From Armigeres subalbatus (lineage: Eukaryota; Arthropoda; Insecta; Diptera; Culicidae): 64,000 nucleotides of DNA. This document shows positions 1-9,150 of the stretch, piece by piece. Position 1 is the first letter of the stretch. Each line of letters opens with the position of its first letter. The translations under genes were made by a program, and so were the position numbers. The notes under the pieces were generated by a model. The model searched no databases. It was given only the letters and a program-made list of their open reading frames with translations, and was not told where the DNA came from. The DNA lies in NCBI RefSeq assembly GCF_024139115.2, contig NC_085140.1:51113907-51177906 (forward strand), read 5' to 3'.

Positions 1-607
1 GGCATTGAAGTCACCAATTATGAACAATTTGGATTTGTTGCGAGTCAGAATTTGAAGATCAGCTCTCAACAAATTCCGTTGCTGCCCATTGTACTGGAAA
101 GGCAAGTAGGCAGCAATAAAAGAGAATTGTCCAAAATTTGTTTCAACAGAAACTCCCAAGGTTTCGAAAACTTTGGCTTCAAACGAAGAATATAATTTAT
201 GTTTGATACATCTATTAATGACAATGGCGACCCCCCCACGCACAGGCGCTGTCAAGACGATCATTTCGGTGAATAAAATAATTTGGATCTTTTTTGATGA
301 AAAGACCAGGTTTTAAATATGTTTCAGTTATAATGGCAATGTGCTCATTAGGCTTGCTGACGTTAATCATCTTTCTCTTGCACGCGCACGGAGGGGATAG
401 GATTTATCCTATCCATTCTGTGCGCGTACAAGAGAAAGATGATCAAACGTCAGCAAGCTCTATTATGAACTGATAGGAAGTTGAATAATTCATCTTCCTT
501 ACCCTTTGAAGAGCGGGCATTCCAATTTAAAATTTTCAGTCCAATAACAATTTTTTGAGTAAATTTGTCGTCAGAACGAACGTTATTTTCCGTTGAAGAA
601 TGGGTAT
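1..607 (-). pseudogene. Jockey-type non-LTR retrotransposon ORF2, N-terminal endonuclease fragment
   Basis: Minus-strand translation gives an AP-endonuclease-like N-terminus: LKILNWNARSSKG, then ITETYLKPG, GGVAI, FIAAYLPF and, at the window edge, FIIGDFNA. This is the usual motif order of the Jockey-clade endonuclease that nicks target DNA for target-primed reverse transcription. The reading frame is broken by a 111-bp palindromic insert (351-461) and a frameshift in the AWGGR/GGVAI stretch near 225-235. The first codons are missing here: they lie at 8582-8599, beyond the BEL/Pao element at 608-8581. Across the duplicated GGTAT the frame from the ATG at 8599 runs directly into this fragment. 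The element continues off the left edge. The clade is judged from motif style only, so a CR1-like alternative is possible. Confidence 0.8.
351..461. mobile_element. 111-bp palindromic insert (MITE-like)
   Basis: Both ends carry GCTTGCTGACGTT in inverted orientation, and the arms remain complementary nearly to the centre (GGATAGGAT/ATCCTATCC). The insert is flanked by ATTA at 347-350 and 462-465. Removing 351-461 plus one ATTA joins the host endonuclease codons in frame. ATTA, TTA or TA could each be the duplication, so the superfamily is not assigned. Confidence 0.75.
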
Positions 608-1408
608 TGTTGGTTGCGCTACGTCGAAACCCGTCGAACCCATCATGCCTCATTGTAACCAACGCTGAAAGCCGACAAAGGCCGCACCCAGCACCTATCT
701 AGGGGATTGTTACCTGGCAGAACGAACAATAGTCTAAGGCAATCCAGATCACGGGACAACGGCTAGATGAAAAGGCACACGTTTGCGGTTGAAAATACAA
801 ATTGTGTAGAATTTGATACTATTTTAGTGATAAATACCCCCATTGAATTTGATATTTATAGGCAAACTATTTCCCCTATCAGTCGTAGTGCTTATACTGC
901 AAAGGTACTGGAAAATCAATTATTACAAATATGAAATCTGTAACGTTGTATTGTTTACAGATAATCTAATGAAAGCTCGGTACGGTAGTTGATCATAGGT
1001 GTTTATTATTGCTTACGGCCTTATGAATGGTAGGTGTTCGAATTGTTAGAACTTCATGCATTAATTGTTAATATTTTATAGTTAGCAGTTTCATGGAAAA
1101 TTCCACAGTGCTTGAAATCAAAAATAGTACAAAGTATCGTTAGCTAAAAATTATTGTTCGGAGGTGAGAAACATTATTATATTTAAGAACTGAACATAAA
1201 GTTTAAGCACTACGTATTTGCAGACAGATCGATTATACAAATCTAGATACAACGTGTTGTTGAATCTTTGTTGTGTGGTAGCGTATACACTACAGTGAGT
1301 ATCGATAATTTATCACTAAGGCAAAAGTCTAAACCCTTGTTTCTTCAGGAATTTTGTAATCTATTATTACAATAAAATTACAAAATCAACCACACCTACC
1401 GCCCAACA
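608..1408 (+). repeat. 5' LTR of BEL/Pao element
   Basis: The LTR spans TGTTGG to CCAACA. A possible core promoter is TATTTATA at 853-860 followed by an arthropod-type initiator TCAGTC at 879-884, with the initiator A at 881, 28 bp after the TATA-like start. An AATAAA lies at 1371-1376. A second TATA-like word near 829 is intact in the 3' LTR (TTATAAATAC) but changed by T to G in this copy. Confidence 0.93.
853..884 (+). promoter_or_regulatory. Putative LTR core promoter
   Basis: TATTTATA (853-860) and the initiator TCAGTC (879-884) have the spacing expected of a TATA/Inr promoter. The same bases occur at 8026-8057 in the 3' LTR. This is motif evidence only. Confidence 0.4.
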
Positions 1409-1436
1409 TCTTACAAAATTCTGTAAGAAAACTAAG

Positions 1437-4400
1437 ATGTCCAGAAAAGCGGCATCAGTTGGATCTGGAATAGGCTTTGGAAGGTCTAGTCAACCACCAG
1501 CAGCAGACGCCAAAGTCAGCGTATCCGAAGATCGTCAGAGTCTACACACCTACGATGCTGTGGTCACCGAAATCGACAACTTGGCTATCGTGGATAACAC
1601 GAAACGTGGAGCGATGGCTCCGACGAAATCGGTGGCGAGTGCAGAAGGCCACACAGCTATAATAACAGGTGTATCTCCCCATACCACTCAGGTAAATGGT
1701 CTCATTGATAATGTTAGGAAGGCTCAACACGTAGGAACCAAGCCTAAACAAGTACCCAAAGCTAATGCAGAGGCAAGTGCTTCTATACCGAAGAACCCTG
1801 TTCCGTCGGCGAGGAACGTCATGCAAACGAAATATAACGCGCGTGAACCTCAAACGATTCGTGTACGAATAACTCGGTTTAGTCACTGTGAATTGTGCAA
1901 CGATCGGGATACCAGCAGAATGGTACAATGCGATGGCTGTGATTTATGGTATCACTTTTCATGTGTGCATGTGACGAGTGGCATAGAAGAATGCAGCTGG
2001 ATCTGTCCAGCATGTGACGATTTGACTAACAAGGTTACAAGTATTCTCAACGAAGAACAATTTTCTATTCTGACGGCGAATCCACCAGTAGATCCACCCC
2101 CTCAACGTACGAACATACAGAAGCCCATCGGACAGACAGGCAGTAGTTGCAGTAATCAACGAAGAATATCGCGGCGATTGCAGCTATTGGAAGAAAAGAA
2201 GCGGTTGGATCAGAAGTACCTGGAAGAAAAGTATCGGATACTGGAAGAAGAGGATGGCGATAACGAAACTATATTTAGTGAAGACAACGTTGGATCTATT
2301 GAAATGTCCAAAGTGAGAGGATGGTTATATGACACGGTTAGATGCGGAGAAGACTGTGATTCTGGTTTGGTCGAGGCTGAGGGAGAGGCAAATGAATTAG
2401 AACGACCCATTGATCAGGAGACCAATTATATTCGGCAAACAGCCCTACGTTCAACATTGCAAGGTTTTCATCCTAATCAACGATCCACGCCTAGAGAGGA
2501 CGTTTCCAGAATGAATCACGTCAGGAGCGGCGGCATCCATAAAGCTTCAGTTCCGGCCGCAGTTCATGGAGGCATGTTCTATCAACAGTCGACAACAGCT
2601 CCAGGCGCTATGCTTCGCCAGCAAACATTTAATGTCGTTAATGGTAACCAGTACCAGCGTGCACCTGAGCCAACAGTACAGTTTCGAAGACCACTGGATA
2701 ATTTACCTCGACAACAAGACGCACACCGAACAGCCCCTACCTTTGGTACACAGCACCATAACTCAATCTTTCAGTCCGGCCCAGATTTCCAATCTGTTGA
2801 TGGGAATCAAATGCGGTTTTATGAACCTACTCGTGACGTCGAAGAGAATGTGTGTATCCTGAATCGGAGTCAGCTAGCGGCGCGCCAGGCTGTCTCTAAG
2901 GAGCTTCCAGAGTTTTATGGACATGCCGAGGAGTGGCCATTATTCATTTCCATGTATAGCTCTTCTACGCAGATGTGTGGATTTTCTAACGAAGAAAATA
3001 TGCTTCGCCTTCGGAAATGCCTAAGAGGAAAGGCGCTAGAAGCTGTTCGATGCAAATTACTACATCCATCCAACGTACACAGCGTTATTTCAACCCTCAA
3101 AATGTTGTATGGTCGGCCGGAAGCAATCGTCCAGGCGTCAATCAGGAAAATCCGATCATTGCCATCACCACAGGTGGAGAAACTCGACACAGTGGTGAAC
3201 TTTGCTTTAACAGTCGAAAATTTAGTGGCCACAATCCAAGCATGCGGCATTGAAGATTTTATTTACAATGCATCTTTGAAAACAGAACTGGTAGATCGAC
3301 TACCGCCAGGATTAAAACTCGATTGGGCGAAGCATTCACGAAATAACCCTGCGCCTAACCTAGTGGATTTCAGTGCGTGGCTGTACTCGATTGCTGAGGA
3401 TGCAAGTGCAGTTATGCAGACATCAATCTACGTATCGAAGACCCGTGGAACAAAAAATGACGGATTTCTTAACATCCATTCAGACGCAGAGCAAGAGATA
3501 ACTCTACCAACGCTAGGGACGACACGAGCTCTGGAAGTGTCAAAGCCACCTGTTGGAGAATGCGTGGCCTGCAAGGGTGATTGTTTAACAGTTGCCAAAT
3601 GTGAAAGATTTTCTGAATTGAGCTTAGATGCCAAGTGGGACCTTGTCCGCGATGCGAAGTTATGTCGTAAATGCCTGCGCAAGCACATCGGCTTCTGCAA
3701 GCAGAAAAAACTATGCGGGATTAAGGGCTGTACCTTTTTGCACCATCCACTTTTGCATAGCGAGAAACCAGAGGTAGCGGCTATTGGCAGCTGCAATGTC
3801 CATCAAGCACTCACTAGTGAAATCCTGTTCAGAATCGTTCCTGTGATGGTCCATGGTCCATCTAAGACTATACAGACATACGCTTTCATAGACGACGGCT
3901 CGGAGCTAACACTGATGGAGGACGGTCTGGCCGACGAACTTGGAATCAATGGTCCGAAAACATCACTCTGTTTGAAGTGGACTGGCGGCACCAAGAGAAT
4001 AGAAGCAGAATCGCAAATAGTTGATGTAGGAATATCAGCTATCAACAAAACTTCGGTTCCACACAGAATGATTAACGTACATACTATCCAAAATCTGCAG
4101 CTTCGTCCTCAAACTTTGGTTTACTCTGAATTGATTCAGCGTTATAAACATCTTGAAGGGTTGCCAATCGAGTCTTACAAAGATGTCTGTCCTCGAATCC
4201 TTATTGGTCTAGATCATGCCTCTTTAGGTTACGCAATGAAGGGTCGAGAGGGAAGTCCATTTGAACCCATTGCTGTCAAAACTCGTTTAGGATGGATTAT
4301 TTATGGTAGTTGCTCTCGTACGCAGCAAAATGTAAACTACGTAAATGTACACTCGATAGAAATTTGCGAGTGTAACAGTGTATCCGACGATAATCTACAC

Positions 4401-7400
4401 AACGCATTAAAAAACTATTTCGCCTTGGATAGTCTCGGAATCTCGAAGCCAGACAGAATTCTACGATCATCTGAGGAGAATCGAGCAATGGAAATACTAA
4501 ATCAGACATACTACAAGGCAGGTCGTTATGAGTCAAGGTTACTCTGGAAATACGATGACATTCGACTTCCAAATAGCAAAGGGATGGCTCATCGCAGATG
4601 GCAGTGTTTGGAACGACGCATGAAGCGAGACAACGCATTTGCCGATATTGTAAGGTCCAAAATGGCAGATTATGTGGACAAAGGATACGTTTGTAGGCTG
4701 ACGTTAGAAGAACAAAACTCCCAGTATGCTCGTGAGTGGTATTTGCCAGTGTTTCCAGTGACTAATCACAATAAACCTGGAAAGATAAGGCTAGTGTGGG
4801 ATGCAGCAGCTTCGGCATACGGAGTTTCACTCAATTCATTACTACTCAAGGGCCCCGATCTCTTGACATCGCTACTCACCGTTCTCATTCAGTTCCGTCA
4901 GTTTCGGATTGCGATATGCGGAGACATACGGGAGATGTATTTACAAGTTCTGCTCAAACAAGATGTACGGCTGTGTTTTTTCTGGAAGGAGAATGAAGAA
5001 GATGAAGTTCCCAGTGTTTACAAAATGCTGGTGTTACCATTTGGCGTATCGTGTGCTCCGAGTATCGCGCAACACGTGAAAAATACGAATGCCAAGCGGT
5101 TCGAAAAAGAATATCCAGCGGCTGTCCACGCGATCGTTGATCAACATTATGTGGATGACATGCTTGTAAGTGTTGAAGATGTACCGGAAGCGATAGATCT
5201 GGCAAGAGACGTGAAAGCAATCCACGCAGAAGCGGGTTTTGAGATGAGAAACTGGATCTCAAATAACCCAAAGGTTTTTGAAGCAATCGAGGGGCAAAAA
5301 ACGGAGGAAAAGGATTTGAATATGACAGAAGGATTAGTTACTGAGAAAGTACTTGGTATGTGGTGGAATACGTCCAGTGATTGTTTTGTTTTCAAGATTT
5401 CTCCACGTTACGATCAAGAACTGATGTCAGGACAACGAAGACCAACGAAACGTGAAGTATTGAGAACGTTAATGATGATTTTTGATCCGTTGGGGCTTAT
5501 TGGTCATTTCCTGATGTATTTGAAGGTAGTACTCCAAGAAATCTGGCGTACATCGGTCGGTTGGGACGACATAATTGAAGAAAAGCAATTCGAAATGTGG
5601 TTAGAATGGCTAATTGTGCTTCCAAAAGTTGCGAGGGTGGAAATACCAAGATGCTTCAGAATAGCTACGTCAATAGAAGATTCCAACGAAGTTCAGCTGC
5701 ATGTTTTTGTCGATGCTAGCGAGAAAGGGTTCGCTGCGGTAGCCTATCTCCGATTTCAGGAAAGGCAAACAATCGAAACTGCTTTGGTCGGATCAAAGAC
5801 GCGTGTTTCACCAATCAAGTTTTTATCAATTCCTCGTTCGGAACTGCAAGCTTGCGTAATTGGAGTTAGGTTCGCTAGCAGCATCGCACTATCACTGTCT
5901 ATCAAGGTTAACCGACGTTATTTCTGGACGGATTCGAATGATGTCATCTGTTGGTTAAAATCCGACCATCGTAAATATAGTCAATTCGTTGCCTTTCGAG
6001 TTAGTGAAATATTGGAAGCATCAGATGTCGGAGAGTGGAATTGGATCCAGACAAAGCAGAACGTCGCTGACGACGGAACAAAGTGGAAACGTGTACCTGA
6101 CATGAGTAACTCCAGTCGTTGGTTCAATGGACCGGATTTTTTGAAGAAACCCGAAGCGGAATGGCCTGTGAAAAGTCAGACAGTAGATGAAACATTAGAA
6201 GAAATACGACCGCACCTGTTAATCCACGTAAAGTCCACAGAATCAGCTATCATGGACTCTCAGAGATTTTCTAAATGGAGAGATTTGCTTCGCCGAACAG
6301 CGTATGTGTACCGTTTTATTAGGAATATAAGGACCCCAAAACATGATAGGTCCACCGGAGCATTATCGAATTCAGAGCTGAAGTTATCCGAAAACTATTG
6401 GTACAGAGTTGCTCAGCGGAGTGTATTTGCAGATGAAGTAGCAGTTCTATTGGATAAACGGGTTTCCAAAAAATCCACTTTAGCTATTTCCAAATCGAGT
6501 TCAATATACTATCTATGCCCCTTTATTGATGAGAACGATATACTCCGTGTTCGTGGAAGGACTGCAGCTTGCTCATTTATCTCTCAAGATGTTGTTCAAC
6601 CCGTTATTCTTCCGAAGAATCATCACATCACCATCCTCATAGTTTCTCATTATCATCATGTGTACCATCATCAAAATCACAACACGATCATCAACGAACT
6701 ACGACAGCGTTACAGCATTCCTCACTTGAAGGCCACTTACAATAAGGTCCGCCGTACCTGCCAACGGTGCAAGAATGATTGTGCCCAACCACAACCACCA
6801 GCTATGGGTGACTTACCTCAATCTCGTCTAGCTGCGTACGCTCGACCATTCACGTATATGGGGGTGGATTATTTTGGTCCATACATAATTGTCATCGGAC
6901 GTCGTCATGAGAAGCGATGGGTGTTACTCGCCACTTGTCTTACCACTCGCGCCATACATCTACAAATTGTTCACAGTATGACTACAAATTCGTGTATAAT
7001 GGCCCTTAGAAATGTTATGTCTAGAAGAGGTGTACCAGCAGTAATATATAGCGACCGAGGCACTAACTTCCAAGGTGCCAGTAAAGAGTTGGAAGATGCT
7101 ATGGTACACCTGGAACACGAGAAAATCGCAGCCGAATTTTCCACAACCCATACTTCATGGAATTTTATACCTCCAGCTTCACCACATATGGGTGGAGCTT
7201 GGGAGCGTCTGGTGAGAACCGTTAAACAGAACCTGGCGAAACTTAAACCAAACAGAACGATATCCCATGAAGTGTTAGAAAATATGCTTACGGAGATAGA
7301 GAATGTGGTTAACTCTCGCCCATTAACCAATCTGCCTTTGGACGACGATCAGTCCCCGGTATTGACTCCAAACCATTTTTTATTGGGAACAAGTAACGGT

Positions 7401-7841
7401 ATGCGATCTTGGGTACCATTCAACGACAGTGCCGAAGCTCTTAAAAACTGCTGGAAGCTTTCACAGATCTTGGCCAACCAATTTTGGAAACAGTGGCTTC
7501 GGGATTACTTGCCACACATTACCCGTCGAACGAAATGGTTTCAAGATGTAAAGCCTATAACAATCAACGATATAGTCATCATAGTTGATCCGAAATTACC
7601 CAGAAACACCTGGGTAAAAGGTCGTATTATTGGGATCAGAAAAGGAGAAGATGGTCAAGTGAGGAGCGCCAGTGTACAGACTTCCAGTGGAATATACGAG
7701 CGTCCTGCAGTAAAACTCGCCGTGCTCGACGTAGGCGTTCAAAGCAATGCAGTCCTGGAAGATTGCATTTCGAGGGGGAGTGTTGGTTGCGCTACGTCGA
7801 AACCCGTCGAACCCATCATGCCCCATTGTAACCAACGCTGA
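1437..7841 (+). CDS. BEL/Pao Gag-Pol polyprotein (2134 aa)
   Basis: This single ORF encodes the whole retrotransposition machinery. In order: a PHD-type zinc finger at residues about 151-193 (CELC, CDGC, H, FSC, ICPAC); a Pao-type gag region starting LPEFYGHAEEWPLF; Cys-rich knuckles (CVACKGDC through CGIKGC); an aspartic protease with FIDDGS near 817-822; reverse transcriptase with YVDD at 1238-1241; RNase H (HVFVDASEKG, FWTDS); an integrase HHCC region; and an integrase core with D1811 (VDYFGP), D1873 (SDRGTNF) and E1923 (GGAWERL). A Pao-type C-terminal domain follows. No stop or frameshift is seen. The last 20 codons read into the 3' LTR. The start is the first ATG after the LTR. Length is normal to long for the family. 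The PHD finger near the N-terminus is the unusual part. Confidence 0.95.
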   Translation: MSRKAASVGSGIGFGRSSQPPAADAKVSVSEDRQSLHTYDAVVTEIDNLAIVDNTKRGAMAPTKSVASAEGHTAIITGVSPHTTQVNGLIDNVRKAQHVGTKPKQVPKANAEASASIPKNPVPSARNVMQTKYNAREPQTIRVRITRFSHCELCNDRDTSRMVQCDGCDLWYHFSCVHVTSGIEECSWICPACDDLTNKVTSILNEEQFSILTANPPVDPPPQRTNIQKPIGQTGSSCSNQRRISRRLQLLEEKKRLDQKYLEEKYRILEEEDGDNETIFSEDNVGSIEMSKVRGWLYDTVRCGEDCDSGLVEAEGEANELERPIDQETNYIRQTALRSTLQGFHPNQRSTPREDVSRMNHVRSGGIHKASVPAAVHGGMFYQQSTTAPGAMLRQQTFNVVNGNQYQRAPEPTVQFRRPLDNLPRQQDAHRTAPTFGTQHHNSIFQSGPDFQSVDGNQMRFYEPTRDVEENVCILNRSQLAARQAVSKELPEFYGHAEEWPLFISMYSSSTQMCGFSNEENMLRLRKCLRGKALEAVRCKLLHPSNVHSVISTLKMLYGRPEAIVQASIRKIRSLPSPQVEKLDTVVNFALTVENLVATIQACGIEDFIYNASLKTELVDRLPPGLKLDWAKHSRNNPAPNLVDFSAWLYSIAEDASAVMQTSIYVSKTRGTKNDGFLNIHSDAEQEITLPTLGTTRALEVSKPPVGECVACKGDCLTVAKCERFSELSLDAKWDLVRDAKLCRKCLRKHIGFCKQKKLCGIKGCTFLHHPLLHSEKPEVAAIGSCNVHQALTSEILFRIVPVMVHGPSKTIQTYAFIDDGSELTLMEDGLADELGINGPKTSLCLKWTGGTKRIEAESQIVDVGISAINKTSVPHRMINVHTIQNLQLRPQTLVYSELIQRYKHLEGLPIESYKDVCPRILIGLDHASLGYAMKGREGSPFEPIAVKTRLGWIIYGSCSRTQQNVNYVNVHSIEICECNSVSDDNLHNALKNYFALDSLGISKPDRILRSSEENRAMEILNQTYYKAGRYESRLLWKYDDIRLPNSKGMAHRRWQCLERRMKRDNAFADIVRSKMADYVDKGYVCRLTLEEQNSQYAREWYLPVFPVTNHNKPGKIRLVWDAAASAYGVSLNSLLLKGPDLLTSLLTVLIQFRQFRIAICGDIREMYLQVLLKQDVRLCFFWKENEEDEVPSVYKMLVLPFGVSCAPSIAQHVKNTNAKRFEKEYPAAVHAIVDQHYVDDMLVSVEDVPEAIDLARDVKAIHAEAGFEMRNWISNNPKVFEAIEGQKTEEKDLNMTEGLVTEKVLGMWWNTSSDCFVFKISPRYDQELMSGQRRPTKREVLRTLMMIFDPLGLIGHFLMYLKVVLQEIWRTSVGWDDIIEEKQFEMWLEWLIVLPKVARVEIPRCFRIATSIEDSNEVQLHVFVDASEKGFAAVAYLRFQERQTIETALVGSKTRVSPIKFLSIPRSELQACVIGVRFASSIALSLSIKVNRRYFWTDSNDVICWLKSDHRKYSQFVAFRVSEILEASDVGEWNWIQTKQNVADDGTKWKRVPDMSNSSRWFNGPDFLKKPEAEWPVKSQTVDETLEEIRPHLLIHVKSTESAIMDSQRFSKWRDLLRRTAYVYRFIRNIRTPKHDRSTGALSNSELKLSENYWYRVAQRSVFADEVAVLLDKRVSKKSTLAISKSSSIYYLCPFIDENDILRVRGRTAACSFISQDVVQPVILPKNHHITILIVSHYHHVYHHQNHNTIINELRQRYSIPHLKATYNKVRRTCQRCKNDCAQPQPPAMGDLPQSRLAAYARPFTYMGVDYFGPYIIVIGRRHEKRWVLLATCLTTRAIHLQIVHSMTTNSCIMALRNVMSRRGVPAVIYSDRGTNFQGASKELEDAMVHLEHEKIAAEFSTTHTSWNFIPPASPHMGGAWERLVRTVKQNLAKLKPNRTISHEVLENMLTEIENVVNSRPLTNLPLDDDQSPVLTPNHFLLGTSNGMRSWVPFNDSAEALKNCWKLSQILANQFWKQWLRDYLPHITRRTKWFQDVKPITINDIVIIVDPKLPRNTWVKGRIIGIRKGEDGQVRSASVQTSSGIYERPAVKLAVLDVGVQSNAVLEDCISRGSVGCATSKPVEPIMPHCNQR
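7772..7780 (+). promoter_or_regulatory. Polypurine tract
   Basis: GAGGGGGAG abuts the 3' LTR start at 7781, the place where plus-strand DNA synthesis is primed in LTR retrotransposons. Confidence 0.75.
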
Positions 7842-8581
7842 AAGCCGACAAGGGCCGCACCCAGCACCTATCTAGGGGATTGTTACCTGGCAGAACGAAC
7901 AATAGTCTAAGGCAATCCAGATCACGGGACAACGGCTAGATGAAAAGGCACACGTTTGCGGTTGAAAATACAAATTGTGTAGAATTTGATACTATTTTAG
8001 TTATAAATACCCCCATTGAATTTGATATTTATAGGCAAACTATTTCCCCTATCAGTCGTAGTGCTTATACTGCAAAGGTACTGGAAAATCAATTATTACA
8101 AATATGAAATCTGTAACGTTGTATTGTTTACAGATAATCTAATGAAAGCTCGGTACGGTAGTTGATCATAGGTGTTTATTATTGCTTACGGCCTTATGAA
8201 TGGTAGGTGTTCGAATTGTTAGAACTTCATGCATTAATTGTTAATATTTTATAGTTAGCAGTTTCATGGAAAATTCCACAGTGCTTGAAATCAAAAATAG
8301 TACAAAGTATCGTTAGCTAAAAATTATTGTTCGGAGGTGAGAAACATTATTATATTTAAGAACTGAACATAAAGTTTAAGCACTACGTATTTGCAGACAG
8401 ATCGATTAGACAAATCTAGATACAACGTGTTGTTGAATCTTTGTTGTGTGGTAGCGTATACACTACAGTGAGTATCGATAATTTATCACTAAGGCAAAAG
8501 TCTAAACCCTTGTTTCTTCAGGAATTTTGTAATCTATTATTACAATAAAATTACAAAATCAACCACACCTACCGCCCAACA
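7781..8581 (+). repeat. 3' LTR of BEL/Pao element
   Basis: This matches 608-1408 with four substitutions. It includes the end of the polyprotein ORF (to 7841), a TATAAATA word near 8003-8010, and an AATAAA at 8544-8549. It is followed by the second copy of the GGTAT duplication. Confidence 0.95.
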
Positions 8582-8586
8582 GGTAT

Positions 8587-8700
8587 GAAAATCATTCATC
8601 GTCGGTAATTTTCAGAAATGAAATTTTTGCCTGCCTGCAGCGATGCTTGCATAGGTGAGCGTGTTTGAAAAATTAGAATTCGACGAACTGCTCGTTACCC
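8587..8700 (-). pseudogene. Start of the interrupted Jockey ORF2 and tail of its ORF1
   Basis: On the minus strand the ATG at 8599-8597 opens M-N-D-F-H-T, which continues across the BEL/Pao insertion into HSSTENN at 607 downward. Upstream, in another frame, is a short ORF1-like end (NFSNTLTYASIAAG). An ORF1 end overlapping or abutting an ORF2 start is usual for Jockey elements. The ORF1 part is weak and I could not follow it past about 8700. Confidence 0.55.
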
Positions 8701-9086
8701 GGTGAGAGGTAGGAGCAAAATTTGTTCGTTGATTGTGATGGGTATGAACTGCTCGACGGGCAAATGATTGCGGATTTTGAGCGTTTGTTGTACGGACAAA
8801 ATTTCAGCCAATTTGAAGGCGATTTAAGGGCTACGCAAAGACAATTTATGTTTATATGGGATTTTATATGGAAAAACTTTTTTTTAAATATCTTACAAAT
8901 GTCAAATCGTTGTGAATTCAAACATACATCCCCAACCCCCATTTTTGGGGACATTACAAACAATTCCTGTGGATAACTCATTCATTTTGAGTTCATTTGT
9001 CTCTGATAAGTTGAGGCCAATTGCACCATTTTAACCAAATAAAACCTTTACATCAGCTCAAACCAAACGAGCTAACCGCAGCTTTC

Positions 9087-9089
<3 letters not shown>
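8701..9089. other. Unassigned interval
   Basis: This stretch holds short open frames with no recognisable domain, T-rich runs near 8878-8884 and a CCCCC/TTTTTGGGG hairpin-like stretch at 8934-8950. I see no gene. Confidence 0.5.

Positions 9090-9148
<59 letters not shown>
9090..9148. repeat. (AT)n microsatellite
   Basis: About 29 AT dinucleotides. The R1-type element begins immediately after it, so the 5'-truncated copy may have inserted at or been joined to this microsatellite. Confidence 0.95.

Positions 9149-9150
<2 letters not shown>

Larger units (their letters stand above)
608..8581 (+). mobile_element. Complete BEL/Pao LTR retrotransposon
   Basis: Two 801-bp LTRs (608-1408, 7781-8581) start TGTTGG and end CCAACA, and they flank one long ORF. 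The direct repeat GGTAT (603-607 and 8582-8586) is a 5-bp target duplication, usual for BEL/Pao. I count four LTR differences (650/7823, 679/7852, 829/8002, 1236/8409), about 99.5% identity, so insertion looks recent. The polypurine tract GAGGGGGAG ends at 7780 against the 3' LTR. The ORF is open from 1437 to 7841 with all expected domains. Odd points: no tRNA-type primer site (no TGG) follows the 5' LTR, and the ATG lies only 28 bp inside it. The element interrupts codon 6 of a Jockey ORF2. Confidence 0.95.

Noticed and set aside
1349..1421. Tf1-style self-priming of the BEL/Pao element by the 11-nt complementarity
   Set aside because: Self-priming of that type uses the 5' end of the RNA, but the likely RNA start is near 881, far from 1349. 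In AT-rich DNA an 11-nt match can be chance. Kept only as a remark on the missing primer site.
8722..8976. 84-codon plus-strand ORF (DCDGYELLDGQMIADFERLL)
   Set aside because: No recognisable domain, no homologous stretch elsewhere in the window, and it overlaps the remnant of the Jockey ORF1/ORF2 junction on the other strand.
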